A model generated the notes under the pieces. The model was not told the DNA's origin. It saw only the letters and a list, made by a program, of their open reading frames with translations, and did no database searches. Made by a program: the position numbers and the translations under genes. Positions 43,390-54,672 of a DNA stretch of 64,000 nt are shown here, piece after piece (within the stretch, counting starts at the first letter, position 1; each line of letters starts with the position of its first letter). Origin of the DNA: Leucosporidium creatinivorum (Eukaryota > Basidiomycota > Microbotryomycetes > Leucosporidiales > Leucosporidiaceae). The stretch is taken from the NCBI GenBank assembly GCA_001600635.1, contig BCKL01000026.1, forward strand, positions 297,553-361,552, read 5' to 3'.

Positions 43390-46300
43390 CTAATAAGTAA
43401 TAATCTGCAGATCGCCGACATCGCTCTCGAGGCTACTCCTCAGCGAATCATCCGTCCGGAAGCCGACTGTAGGCGAGTGAAGAGCCAAGTCAGCCTCAGT
43501 CTGTCGACGCAGCAAGTGAAGAGAAAAACTCACCATCAATCTCATACCTCGAAACGACCGTCTCATTCTCATCCTCCCACCTCATCTCCTCACTGCCCCT
43601 CTCCTCCCTCCCCGTCCCTCTCTTCGGACTCCCCGGCGTCCGCATAGCCTTCCTCTCGAGCACCATAATCGGCAACACCCCAACATCCCCTCTCCTCGGC
43701 AGCCCAAACACTTCCAACGACCCTCCATCGAAATGGATCCACTCGGGTAAGGGCTGGCGATCGTGCGTCGTATCGCCTGGCGGGTCGATGTAGGCGTGAT
43801 AAGTTGCTCGAGGAGGACCAGAACGACCGGGAGAGGAGGAGATGGAGACGAAGGGCGCGGGGGAACAGCGAGGGGTGAAGCGGAAGGGCTCGTTTACGTG
43901 CACCGAGATGCGGATGGGGTCGAGGAAGGAGGAGGTGCGGTGATGTTGGGGTGTTGGGGGGTGGTAAGGGGATCTTGGAGTGGCAGAAGGGTTGGGCGAG
44001 CGAATGAAGGGGGAGGAAGCGACAGATCCGACGAGCCGCATCTGCTCGGCGTTGGGGGAGGCCCAGCCGCTGTAGTCCGAGTAGGCCGACGGGGAGTGCC
44101 AGCCCGAGGTGTCTTGCTCCCGAGGGGTGTTGAAGATGACTGCTGAGGTGGTAGGCGAGCCTTGGAGGTCAGAAGGAGCGTAGAGAGCGCTCTTGGGCCG
44201 ACCGAGGAAGCCTTCGTCCGCATCCTCGATCGCCGAGTTGCGCTGCTGGGGCTCGGGCTGCTGTTGCTGCGGGTGACGAGGAGGAGAGGGAGTAGCATGG
44301 GCGTCGAGGCCAGTCTGCGAGGCGTGTGCAGAAGGAGGGTGCGAAGCGCTGGCTCGTCGTTCGTTGGTGAAGGGGATGAGCCTCGGCGCGCTAGCGAACT
44401 GAGCGAGCGACTCGGCGGTCGAGTCCCTCGTGCGCTGGTCCTCCGACGAGTAGTGGTCCTCCTCCTCCGAGTGAGTGTGCATCCCTCGCGAGTGGGTCGT
44501 CTCATCCGTAGAGTCCGAGTGGGAAGCGACCATGCGAATGCCGGCTTGCTGCGAGTGGGAAGGCGAAGGCGAAGGAGAGAGCGATCTTGGGGGAGGAATG
44601 GTGATGGGAAAGGGGACGAAATCCCTCCTCTGCCTCGGCGCAGAGGATGGCGGTCCTCCTCTCCTCCTCCCCTGCTGCTGATGCCCCTCACTCGACCCCG
44701 ACGTCGACCCCAATCCCAACCCCGATCCCGAGCCCGAGCCCTCCCTCGAGCCCTCCCCTCCTCCCCCTCCTCTCTCCGAATAGAACAAACTACTCGACCC
44801 TCCACTCTCCCAACTGCTCGAATGCTCCAAATCGCTCTCCCCCTCCCTCCTAGTCCCCCTCGTCCCCCTCTCACTCCCCTCGCTCGACGTCGAATGGGGC
44901 GCGAACGTAGTTGTCCCCTCCTCTCCCTCCCTTGCGCGACGCATGATGACAATCTCATGATCCCGCTCCCTCCCCGTCTCCTCCCTCGCGATCCCCAGTC
45001 CGTAAAGCGAGTTCTGACTCGCCCCGACGGGAAGGGAGATGTTGCTGACGTCCCTCCTTGCCTTGTTGGCGGAGGATGAGGAGGCCGATTTGAACATGCC
45101 CATCAGGTCGAACCGCTTGGGCTTGGTCGCAACCGCCGAGCTCGGCCCAGCGTCGACGAGAGCATGACGAGACTCGACCTCCTTGATCCCCATTCCCGTC
45201 GCTGCGAGACCGAGGGGAGCGCCGACGACCCAAGGCGAGGGCTTCTCGTTGTCGAACTTGTCGCCCCCGCCGTCCTTGGGGTTGGCCGAGCCGACGACGG
45301 TGGAGGAACCTGGCGTCTGCTGCGAGGGGTTGGCCGAAGAGGGGAGGTCGAGCGTCGAAGGCTGGTTGAAGAGGAGCGTCGAGTGATCCCTCCTCATTTG
45401 CCTCTCATCCTTCTTGCGCCGGCAGCAGAAGAACACTCCAAGGAGGAGGAGGAGAAGGAGGGGAAGGGCGAGGCCGAGTCCGAGTCCCAGGCCGAGGCGG
45501 CGGGAGCGGTCGGAGGAGTCGGTGGGATTGGGGTGGGAAGAAGAAGGAGGAGGAGGAGGAGGCGAGTTGGCGACCCTAACGACGACGACGAGGCTCGCGT
45601 CGTCGGTGATATCGCTCGTCGCATCCGACGCCGTAAACGCGACGCTAGCGTTCTGCACCGTGCTGGGCGCCGTTCCGCTCAGCAGCAGGGAGGTCTCATT
45701 GAAGTTGATCCACGTCCTCGCTTCCTCGGGCTGGATGATGGCCGAGTAGTTGGCGAGCTTGCTCGTCGTGTACGCCGAGAGGTCCTCCTCGAACGGTTGG
45801 GCGACGACGAGGTCCAAGTCGGGGATTGAGGAGGTCGAGAAGAGCGAGGCGAAGACGGAGAGAGTGAGGTTCGTGTGCAGCGTGGAGTTGTACTGGTCTA
45901 CTAGGGTGATGGGGATGATGAGGTCCGTCGGGGCGGTCAGAGTCGAGGGAATGGTGCCCGAGATGGTGCGGGACGAGGCGTCGTAGGAGAGGAAGGAGAG
46001 GTCGGTGGAGGAAGAGTTGAGTTGCAATTCACTGGAGGAGAGGTTGGCCTGCTCGACCACATCGTTGTCGATCCGGAGGTGAGTGAGAGGGATTTGGTAG
46101 GCGACGTCGTCCGAAGGCGTGGTATTGAGGTTCGGCAACGGCTCCAACAACTCCAACGAATGGAACCCAATATGAATCCTGAACGTCTCCTCCAGATCGC
46201 CATACCCATACCTCTCGCTCCCAAACACCGAGATGGCCACATCCTCCTCCCCCTTCGTATCCGGCGCGACTCCATCAAACGTGACCGTCTCGTTATCAAA

Positions 46301-46894
46301 GTTGAGCCAGTACGGCAGCTCGGTCGACCCGCTCTGATACGCCGTGTAATAGATCTTACTCCGCGATGGGTCCTCGAACGTATACTGCTGGAACCCGAGC
46401 GAGAAGGACCATTTCGGCGGGACTTTGAGCGCGCCGCTTGGCGTCAGACTCGCGCCTCCTCCGAGGGACGAGGCGGTGGGTAGTTGGTCCGCGAGGGAGA
46501 GGCGAACGTAAGGAGCTGGATCCGAGGTGACGAGCAGCTCGAACCCATCTGACCGGCCGCGAGCGATGCCCGTCGCGTTGGCCATGACGGTGACCAGGGT
46601 GAGGCCTTCATCCCCTGCTGCTGGCATGCCCGTGAAGGTAGAGGTCGTGGCGTCGAAAGTCGCCCAGGAGGGGAGGGTGGTGGTGGAGAGGGAGACGACC
46701 GTGCCGCTCGAGGCGTTGAAAGTCCCGGGGAGGAGGGTCCAGCTCCAGGTTTCGTTGACGCGGGCGATGGGAGGGCGTTGCGATTGGAGAGGGTAGACGA
46801 GGTTCGGTCGTGCTGGTGCGGCGGAGATGAGGTGCGAGAAGAGGAGCAAGGCGAGGAGGAAGGGAACGCCGAAGCTGAGGCGAGGGGTCGCCAT
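43390..46894 (-). CDS. AXL2: AXL2-like cadherin-fold membrane protein
   Basis: Two exons on the minus strand: 43534-46894 and 43390-43466; 1145 aa. A signal peptide (LSFGVPFLLALLLFSHLISAA) is followed by three or four dystroglycan-type cadherin-like repeats recognisable by PSWATFDATTSTFTGMP, LPYWLNFDNETVTFDGVAP, LSFLSYDASSRTISGTIP and ARTWINFNETSLLLSGTAP, with many N-glycosylation sequons. A single membrane helix lies near 472-495 (LGLALPLLLLLLLGVFFCC), followed by basic RRKK and a long Ser/Gly-rich cytoplasmic tail. This is the plan of yeast Axl2, the axial bud-site landmark at the plasma membrane. A segment near residues 1010-1110 (FRFTPRCSPAPF, LPEWIHFDGGSLEVFGLP) repeats the cadherin-like pattern inside the tail, which is typical of fungal Axl2. 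Orthology is inferred; function in this lineage is not shown. Confidence 0.82.
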
Positions 46895-47896
46895 TGGAGC
46901 GGGTGAGTGGCGTATTGTAAAGGAGTGTGACGAGCTGCTAGCTCAAGTGAAGGGTGGCTGTAGGTACAGAGCGCGTTAGCTGAGCTGTATCGACCCTCCC
47001 TCCTTCAAAACTCGAGAACGCGCACCGAAAGCCAGGACTGAGTGAGCCGGTTCTCTGCTGCTTCCGCTCGAAGCAGCTGCGAGTTGTGCACTGTAGCAAG
47101 TCAATTCGTTAGCTCTCCCTCCCCCATCTGTAGCAAGACAGCCCATCACGCACCCTCTGACGAAAGAGCGGTCAATCTACGCGTCGAGAAGGTCGCGTCT
47201 CTCTCGCTGCTGCTTGCTGCAAAGGAGGGAGGAAGAGGAGGAGGAGAGAGGTACAGTCCGGCTGAGTAGTAGAGGAGAGAGCAGACGACTGGCGTGTGCT
47301 GCTGTAGTAGACGAGAAGCGCAAGCGAAACGAGGCAAAAGATGCAGAAACAACGAGAGAGAGACGTTGAGGCCGTTGGAGGTTGTGAAGGGCGAGGGAGG
47401 GGGGGAAAGAATGCGCTTGATCGCTCGCTGAGAGTTGGGTTTGGCTTGCCTTTGTCGTTCTGGTGGTAGATGGTAACGCACTTGCTCTGTAACGACCTGC
47501 ATTTCCTTTCCTCGGGGGCTGCACCTCCCTTCGCCGAGCTGATCACCCCTCGTGCCCGACGCCTCTCTCTGTCGAGTGGCCTTGGCGCTTCTACAGCGCC
47601 ATCGAGTACGACAAACTGTTGCTTTTCCTGTAGTATAGCAGTACGAGAAGCGCCCGTGTCTGCGAGCAGCTTGCCCGTCACCCTTCCCTCGAAGCTCGGC
47701 GATGACCTTCTCGACTTTCCCGCTCCCGACGTGGTATCGTTGCAACGGCAGCGCGTCGCTTTTGCTGATTCCAACCCGAAACTGCCTCGACTCCCTCCCC
47801 TTCCTCGTCCTCCTCCTGGTCTAAAAGTTACACGAAATTCGGTCCTCCTCCTTCCCATCTCACTCCAACAACGACGACGACGACGACGACAGCTCT
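46895..47896. other. 1-kb gap between AXL2-like gene and eIF3f
   Basis: Overlapping open frames exist on both strands (47172-47858 minus, 228 codons; 47470-47943 plus, 157 codons), rich in Ser/Arg/Pro, with no recognised domain. The plus-strand frame overlaps the eIF3f 3' end. A small unrecognised gene is possible. The AXL2-like promoter must lie in the first few hundred bases. Confidence 0.4.
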
Positions 47897-49027
47897 CTAG
47901 ACGAGGAGGTTCAACCGGGAAGACAGCTCGGTTTGTGTCTTGACGAGGTTGGCGAGGTAGGAGACCTGTCGGAGCGAGCGAGCGAGCAAAGCGAAGCGCC
48001 GAAATCAGCTCGGAGCGCTGACTCGAAACAACGAGAGGTCGAAACTGACCATGAGGACATCGGCCAAGTGAGCGTTGAACTCCTCTTCGAACCCCTTGGT
48101 CTCGGTTCCCTTCTTTGCTCCCTGCTGAGGCTTGGGCGCAGCAGCCGTGGGAACAACTCCAACCGTCTCGAGGAGGGCCCTTCCTACGCGCTCATCCCCT
48201 TGCCTCTCGCCTGCACTAACAGCTCGGACATACTCCAACACCTGATCCAGCATGACGCTAACCTTGGTCAAGAGGCGGTACATGGTTGCCAGGGGGGTCG
48301 AAACGGGCAGGTCGGCGCCGAGCTCTTTGGAGGCGGCGGCGGAGGAGGAAAGGGAAGTGAGGTTTTGGGTGAGGAGGTCGATGCCCGCGCGCTCTTGCTC
48401 GTGGAGGCGCATGACCGAGTCGACGGGGATGAAGGCCAGGTGGTCGGGACGAGGGGAGGTGCCGATTTGAGAAGCCGTGTAGGCGGTGAAGGCGAGGGTG
48501 GTAGGGTCCAGAGTGAGGTGAATCGCGGGGGAAGGCGAGGATTCGGCCGTGTAAAAGTTGTGGATCAAGGCCGAGAAGGAGTTGAGTTGGGGGGAGGTAG
48601 CATACCTGTTGCAGAGAGCGAGAGACAAAAGACGCGAGTTGGAGGTGAAAGGGTCAGCTCTGTAGTACTAGAGAGCTACAGCAGGAGTGAGAGAGAGAGA
48701 CCAAGAAACATACCATCCTACTACGACTTCGTTAGGGTTAATCTTCAAGTGCAAGTCGAGGAGAGACTTGTGGTGGTCCATGTCTACGGTGACTTCTCCC
48801 CTGCCTTGAGCCTGGTAAGGTACACCGAAAGCGTTGCGAACCTGTACGGTATTGTCTGCCTCTGACCTGACGCCGAGTAGAGTGCCGAATACGCGGTCCT
48901 GGTCGTTACCTCTTCGGAGGTGGTGGTCCAAGATGGCAGCCAAGGGCAAAGGGGAGACGACTACCGCTGTCACGGGCCGAGTAGAAGCCAAAGAGGTCGA
49001 TGGGAGGGCGAGGGTGAGACTGCTCAT
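47897..49027 (-). CDS. Translation initiation factor eIF3 subunit f
   Basis: MPN-domain subunit of the eIF3 complex, cytoplasmic. Three exons on the minus strand: 48714-49027, 48050-48605, 47897-47965; 312 aa. The MPN domain (about residues 18-155) contains VVVSPLPLAAILDHHLRR, VFGTLLGVRS and KINPNEVVVGWYATSPQL. The JAMM metalloprotease ligands (ExnHxH) are not all present, as expected for eIF3f. The C-terminal helices (LLTKVSVMLDQVLEYV) match the family, as does the end SYLANLVKTQTELSSRL. Divergent from eIF3m across 140 bp. Confidence 0.92.
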
Positions 49028-49167
49028 GTTGGTAATGGTGGTGACGAGGTTGTAAAAGGGTACAGAAGGAGCGAGAGCCACACGACGCACCTTGGAATCG
49101 ACTTTGAAGTTTTACGCGCCTTTGCTCTTTAGCCTCTCGCTCTTAGTCCGTATTCAACTCGCCCGAC
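49028..49167. promoter_or_regulatory. Bidirectional promoter, eIF3f/eIF3m
   Basis: 140 bp separate the two start codons. This is the second co-complex divergent pair in the window. No specific factor site is recognised. Confidence 0.65.
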
Positions 49168-50799
49168 ATGTCTGTAGAGCAGCAGCAAGGAGCATTCGAG
49201 GATAGTTACACTCAGCCTTATGGCTCTGCCTACTTCATCTCAGTCGACCCCATCTTCGAAGACCAGGTGCGTCGAGTCTCCCAGCCCTTTTGTTGTCGTG
49301 TCGCTCCTTCTGTATCTCATCTAGACTAACTCCTCCTGTGCTATCAAACAGATCACCGAAGCAGTCACCCTGATCGCCCGCTCCCGCCCCGACAACGTTC
49401 GCGTCTCGTACATCTCCCAGTTCGCCGCCGCCGCAAAGGCAGCCTCGCCAACACCCGTCGAGGCCGACGAGTCGGAGGACAACAACGAGGTACAGGAGAA
49501 GAAGGAAGTCGAGCAAGATTCGGACGAGACCAAGCAAGCCAAGCGCAAGGTCATCCGCGATCTCCTCTCGTCCATCAAAGGCCTCCGCCTCGAAGCCACC
49601 GACAAAGAGTTCGAAGGGTTCGCCAACCTCTTGCTCTCGTTGATCCTCTCCCTCTTCCCCTCCACCGACGTCGATTTCCCCACCTTGATCCTAATCCTCT
49701 CGGACGCGCTCCTCTACTCCTCCTCCTCCGAGCGCACGGCCAACCCCTCCCTCTCGGCCCGCTACGCCTCGCTCGCCATCCTCTTCAACTCGCTCCCCAC
49801 CTCCTCGGCACCTTCCCTCCGCCTGACGGTCCTCCTCAAACTCATCACCTACGCCTCAACCAACGACGACTTCCCCGTCATCGCCCCCGCTCTCGCTCGT
49901 CTGGAATCTTGGCTCCTCGAATGGGGCTTCGGACCCGGCACGCCAGGAGAGGAGGAGGGAAACGCAGCCGTCGCTTCCGTCGTCAATTCGCTCGTAGCAA
50001 AGAGCAAGCACGCCCAGGCTCGCGAGCTGTTGATCGCCCACCTCTCGGCTCCCTCGGCTGTGCAAGGAAAGGCCGCCACTCCCTCCGCTTCGGCCGCCAA
50101 GCTCGCCTCGCAACTCATCACCATCTCCCTCTCCCTTCCCACAATCTACGACTTCTCCTCCCTCTCGTCCATCCCTTGCATCTCCTCCCCCTCGACCCCG
50201 GAGCTCGCCACCCTCCTTACCATCTTCCAAACCGGCGACGTCGCTGCCTTCGAGCAGTTCGTGCAGTCGCAGTCGAACCAGAGCGTGTTGGAGGAGCACA
50301 AGCTCGTAGCCGAGCAGTTGGAGACCAAGTTGAAGCTCCTGGCGTTGGCCGAGCTGTGTAGCAAGAAGGTCGGCGAGACGGTCAGTTATGCCGAGATCAA
50401 CGAGGCGCTCAAGTTGAAGGCGGGCGTCGAGGATGATGGGGAGGAGGTCGAGACTTGGGTGATTGATGGTGCGTTGCCGTTTCCCCCCTCCCTCCGCTCT
50501 TCCTGCGCCTCGCTGACCTCCCGCTCCGCGCGCCGACTTTGAAAACAGCCATCCGCGCCTCGCTCATCTCGGGCCGTCTCTCCCAATCCCTCGCCTCCCT
50601 GCACGTCACCCGCGCCGCCCCCCGCGCCTTCACCTCGGAGCACTGGGCCCTCCTCGCCTCTCGCCTACAGGGCTGGCGTTCCTCCCTCGACGCGATCCTC
50701 GAGAGCGTGGCCAAGGGCGTGAATGTGAATGGTGGGGACGGCGTCGGGGCGGTGCAGGTTAGGAATGAGAAGGAGGAGGAGGAGGAGAAGGAGGAGTAG
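49168..50799 (+). CDS. Translation initiation factor eIF3 subunit m (PCI)
   Basis: PCI-domain subunit of eIF3, the partner complex of the divergent eIF3f gene. Three exons: 49168-49266, 49352-50468, 50549-50799; 488 aa. A helical-repeat N-terminal half (FEGFANLLLSLILSLF, RYASLAILFNSLP, LRLTVLLKLITYAS) is followed by a PCI module: KLKLLALAELCSKKVGETVSYAEINEAL, then WVIDAIRASLISGRLSQSL. These match the winged-helix part of eIF3m. An acidic insert (about residues 60-85) and a Glu/Lys-rich tail are lineage-specific. Confidence 0.9.
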
Positions 50800-51059
50800 G
50801 AGTAGAGGCGAGCGAGGGAGGGAGGATTTTGTAGAAGTTGTATCGCGTTTCGGCAAGAAGAAGATCACAGACCCCAAAAGGGACGGCCAAGCCTTGGAAT
50901 ACAACGGCGTCTCGTTAGCATCCTATCGGAGAGCAGCCGAAGCGAAGTGTAGGAGAGCTCACCGAGCCGCCACACGCCCCCAAGTCCGAGCTCGAATCGA
51001 AACCTCGCTCGCTGGTTGCGCTCCTGCTGCTCCCTCTCGGCGCTTCGTGTGGCTTGCTG
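50800..51059. other. eIF3m 3' flank
   Basis: Holds the eIF3m 3' flank. Faint similarity to the fifth exon of the left lipase may begin at about 51040. Confidence 0.4.
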
Positions 51060-52586
51060 GCAATGAGTAGAACGACTCGAGTGCAGGTCAGTCGTGCTGG
51101 AGGAGGCGAGCGGCGCTAACCTCGGCGAGGAGTCGGTCTCCCTTGCAGGCTCGAAAGTGGGGACTCGCCTACGAGGGCATCTCGGATCTCGCTCCCATCG
51201 GCGGTGCTTTTGCTTCCGCCTTCTACACTTTCATCAACCAGGTCGCCATCGTCCCTCCCGGGGACGAGCGTCGCCCAGGCAACAGGGAAAAGCGCCCTTT
51301 CATCGTCCTCGTCTTGGAGAATGAGTGGTCCTTGTTTCTCGTCAGCAGAGTCTGAACACTGAGACTTGCTCCCACAGGAACAACGCCGACCAGCTATGCC
51401 GACTTCCTCGTCAACGGCACCATCTCAAAAGTCTCGGCGACGACCTTCCTCGGCGGCGGCGCTGGACAGGCTCACGAGGGCTACTACACACGTCTCTTTT
51501 CACTTCGAGTAAGAACGGAGTCGATGGCTATGGTGCGCTGCCTTGCTCGACATAATCTAGCTTCTGTAGCTGACCAGGGCGCGTCTCGGCGCGCAGGCCA
51601 AATCGTCAAGTCGCTCAAGAACATCGCNGAGGAGNTGAGTCGTCTCTCTGGTGGCCATCGCGTGCCTCTCTGGATCACTGTGTGCTAGCTCGCTCTATCT
51701 CGATCTTCCGTGAGCTGACCCGCTCTGCCGCAAGGGTCACTCCCTCGGCGCCTGTCTTGCCTCGCTCCTCTTCGCCCGATTCTTGCACGAGCCTCGCGAT
51801 CTCGGTCCTCATCTCGTGTTGAGGGATGCTTATACCGTCTCCTGTGAGCCCGAGAGCCCTCGACGCCTTTCTTCTTTGCTGACCCCTTCGAAATTTGACG
51901 TTCGCAGGCCTCCGCGTCGGCGATGGCGAGTTCGCCAACAAGTTTGAAGATGTGAGCTATCCACTGCGCAGTGTGGAGTGCTGTATCGCTTGCTCACGAC
52001 CACTTCTGCAGTCTCTCGTGGCGCCCACCGACCGCCCCAACATTCTCTGGAGGGTCACCATGCCTCGCGACTTCGGCCCTCACACTCCTCCGTTCGTGTC
52101 TCTCACCGCCTCGTTCAGCTCCAGCTCAACGGCTGACCTGCGCCTTGTCACCAACAGCGGAGCTGGCGACAACGAGAAGAACCGCACCATCCTCCCCTCG
52201 CTCAGCCCTCTCAACTTTGCTCACCTCTCGAGCGCGACGATCCGCCTCGAGCACACGACGGCGACGGGCAACAATACGCCAGCCAACTACGTTGTCCAGG
52301 ACGACAACTTCCACACGAGGACCCGCATTGAGATCGTCTCCGACCGTCTGCAGCCTGGACCTCACAGATCGCCGAGGCAGGAGATCCGCGCCCTTCCTGG
52401 TGGCTTCAACTTGATGAGGTTCGGCCTCGCTTGGTTCTTGCCTTCCTTCCTCTTCAACCACTGTCCGTGGTGTGCGTTGCATGCGTACGGCTGCAGCTGA
52501 CTTCTGTCCTCCATAGACCCCTCGAGCTACCTCACCATGCTGGATCAGATGCGAGTCGACCAGCTCGGCGAATGGCAGAGGCAGTG
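51060..52586 (+). pseudogene. Decayed, 5'-truncated lipase copy in the right arm
   Basis: Inverted duplicate of the lipase at 22306-24801. Exons for the transmembrane hairpin and N-terminal domain are missing. Homology fades out within the fifth exon, where GAGCAG of the intact gene is GAGTAG (stop). The next exon (51149 on) is readable as WGLAYEGISDL..., but its donor, GGTGGG in the left copy, is AATGAG, so GT is lost. A 2-bp AC insertion in TACTACACAC near 51483 shifts the frame before the nucleophile exon. GHSLG, the RVGDGEFANKFED exon and the end (DQLGEWQRQ) remain readable. Ambiguous bases at 51628 and 51635 mirror those in the left copy. Almost certainly non-functional as a lipase. Confidence 0.85.
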
Positions 52587-53027
52587 AGCAAGGCATGGGA
52601 GGCGCTTGATTGGGTGAGGATAGTTGGAGGAGTGGATAGTCGGAGGAGTGGATAGCTTCAACAGTGTTCGAGGAGAGAGTAGCTCGATAGCTTGATAGTC
52701 GACAGAGACAGCGCGCTGTCAACGTCGTCCGCGATCGCCGAGCAGAAGAGAGCGAGCATGACAGAGCTCAGAGCATGTAATGGCACTTGTGATTAAGCGT
52801 TTCTAGCGTCTCTTCCGCTCTCACGAGCCAGCTCAGCGGCACAGTCGACCACGCGCCGAGTTGGGTGAGGAGCGGCTGGTCCGTCGGCGCCGAGGTCCGA
52901 ATGTGACCTTGACAACCTCCCAACAGGCCTCTCGTGGTCCCAGCGAATCCCTGTATTCCACAGCAGCAAAAATAAAAACCCTGGGGCTCTCCTGCAGTGC
53001 ATCAGAAGCGCCAGATGGCAAAAAGTG

Positions 53028-53115
53028 TGCCTTCACTCGGGTTCGAACCAAGGACCTTACGCTAATGCGAACCTGAAACTTCAGGCGTACGCTCTCCCAA
53101 CTGAGCTATGAAGGC
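53028..53115 (-). tRNA. tRNA-Phe (GAA) with intron, right copy
   Basis: Same 88-nt sequence as the left copy, including the 15-nt intron after position 37 and the GAA anticodon, on the opposite strand. A run of T on the plus strand beyond it (53120-53132) mirrors the upstream A tract of the left copy. The TTTTT terminator position is AAAAAG on the plus strand at 53020-53025. Confidence 0.9.
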
Positions 53116-53345
53116 GTTTCGGTTTTTTTTTTCTCAACCACTACCGCCGTACTGATCTTGCTTGCCTTGTTTTAGCTGTCCTCGGAAATCGCCCCCTCCC
53201 TCCGAAGACCCTCTAGAGGGGAAGAACAGGTGCAGGGGATGAGCTGCAGCAGTGTGTATGGCTCTCAAGCCTCTCATGTATGACGCTAAAGTCCCGCACG
53301 AGTCCCTCGTCAAGCTCTGGTCACCCCAGTGTCGCCCTTCCTGCT

Positions 53346-53735
53346 TTAGCCCGCCCCTATCCCTCGGTCGGTCTCCTTCTCTGCAGTCCGCGACCTCTCG
53401 ATGACCATGAGTCGGACTACAGGGTAGCAAATAGAGTGCAGTGGAAAATTGGTACCGTACAGCTCTCCCTCAACTGCTGCCTCTCTTCCCTGCTTTCCTT
53501 CGAATGGCCGCTCCGTCTCGGCGCCGAGGCAGCCTTCGGAATCGGAGGGGACCAACTCGCTCGCGGCGGGAGGCGAGGAAGGCAGGTCAAATCGGGGAGT
53601 TCTCCACAAAACTACAGTGCTCCCCTCACTGCTGACTGCTAGTGAGTCCGAGCACATCGGGACAGCACGATGGGTTCCCCGGGCTGTCCGCGCCGAGATG
53701 ATTGGTTTTGACAGAGCCTTTCTACATGGGTACAC
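53346..53735 (-). other. Anonymous ORF in the right arm
   Basis: A 129-codon frame starting MYPCRKALSK. The left arm has the same start in frame, but an in-frame TGA after SARTAR stops it at 21223. No domain is recognised. It may be chance, given how similar the two arms are here. Confidence 0.2.
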
Positions 53736-54452
53736 TTGACGGCCAGTCGGTCTCTTCCCAAGGAATATTAACAGGTCATTAATCTTGCTGGACGAGCTGA
53801 CTGCCGAAGTGTAGGCCCCTCTGTTCGAGCTTTGGGACCATCGCCGAGCTGAATCGCCAGCGCCGACTGCCGCTGCACCTGCCGCTGAGAGCTTGGCACT
53901 CGGCTACTTCTCCCCATCCAGCCGTATTATTCTCTTCTGCACGGCACACTCTTAGCACCAGGGAACCTCGTCGGTGCGAGGCAACGAGCAGAGCCTGCGA
54001 GGAGGGAAGCGAGGACCGAGGGTTCCGCTGGAAGGCGAGTGACAGGTAGAAGAGCGTTGCTGGGGCCGCAGTCGAGCCGATAGCTTGGAGATCAGATCGA
54101 TGCACAGCCGCTCGATTGTAGGCAAAGAGAGCTGCAGAGCGAGCCTGTCCCAGCGCAACCGAGCGCCGAAGTCCGACGAAGGGGTAGGCTCAAGCGGCGG
54201 GTGAGCGTCACGACGGGGTGAAGTAAACCTACAGAGGACGAGCTAGGTAGGCTGGACTCACACCGACATGCACAAACTGTCCAGAAACCGGCAGGGAAGC
54301 AACACTTCGCATCGGCCAAGTTCGCTGCTCGGCGTTGATTCTGTCGCCGCGTAGATTTCAGTCGAGTCGAGCGTGGAAGCAAGAGCAGCTGCATGAGTGA
54401 TTAGCATTTTGAAAACTGCCTACAGCCGCCTGCACTATACAACTTCCTCGAG

Positions 54453-54672
54453 CTGGTCCGAGCTCATCACCCTCTCACTTGCCGCCCGCCCGCCTCAGCT
54501 CGCTCCCTCCCGGTCCCTTCATCTCGCTCGCTTCGATTCGTCGTTCGGAGTCCAGGATCGCTCAAGAGCTCGTACGACTACTCGTAAAGCTCTCTACACC
54601 CCCCTCCCACTCGCCCTCCTGCGTTCGCTACATCACCAAGCTCGTCAACAAGGCTCGTGCTCGTCGTGCTGG
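54453..54672 (+). promoter_or_regulatory. Shared F-box promoter block, copy f
   Basis: CTGGTCCGAGCTCATCACC is followed by the CTCGCTTCGATTCGTCGTTC landmark and ends at the start codon of the F-box pseudogene. Confidence 0.65.

Larger units (their letters stand above)
51060..54672. repeat. Right arm of the 3.5-kb inverted duplication
   Basis: Plus strand of this arm equals the minus strand of about 20206-23800: lipase part, tRNA-Phe, anonymous block, F-box promoter. At its outer edge this arm continues into a whole F-box pseudogene, while the left arm switches to unrelated sequence at the exon 1 start codon. Confidence 0.85.

Noticed and set aside
43894-45079. Large Arg/Ser-rich frames on both strands within the AXL2-like exon
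   Set aside because: Other-frame readings of the low-complexity cytoplasmic tail. The continuous main frame with signal peptide and membrane helix explains the region.
47172-47858. A 228-codon minus-strand gene between the AXL2-like gene and eIF3f
   Set aside because: Low-complexity Ser/Arg-rich sequence, with no conserved motif and an equally good frame on the other strand. Left as an unassigned gap.
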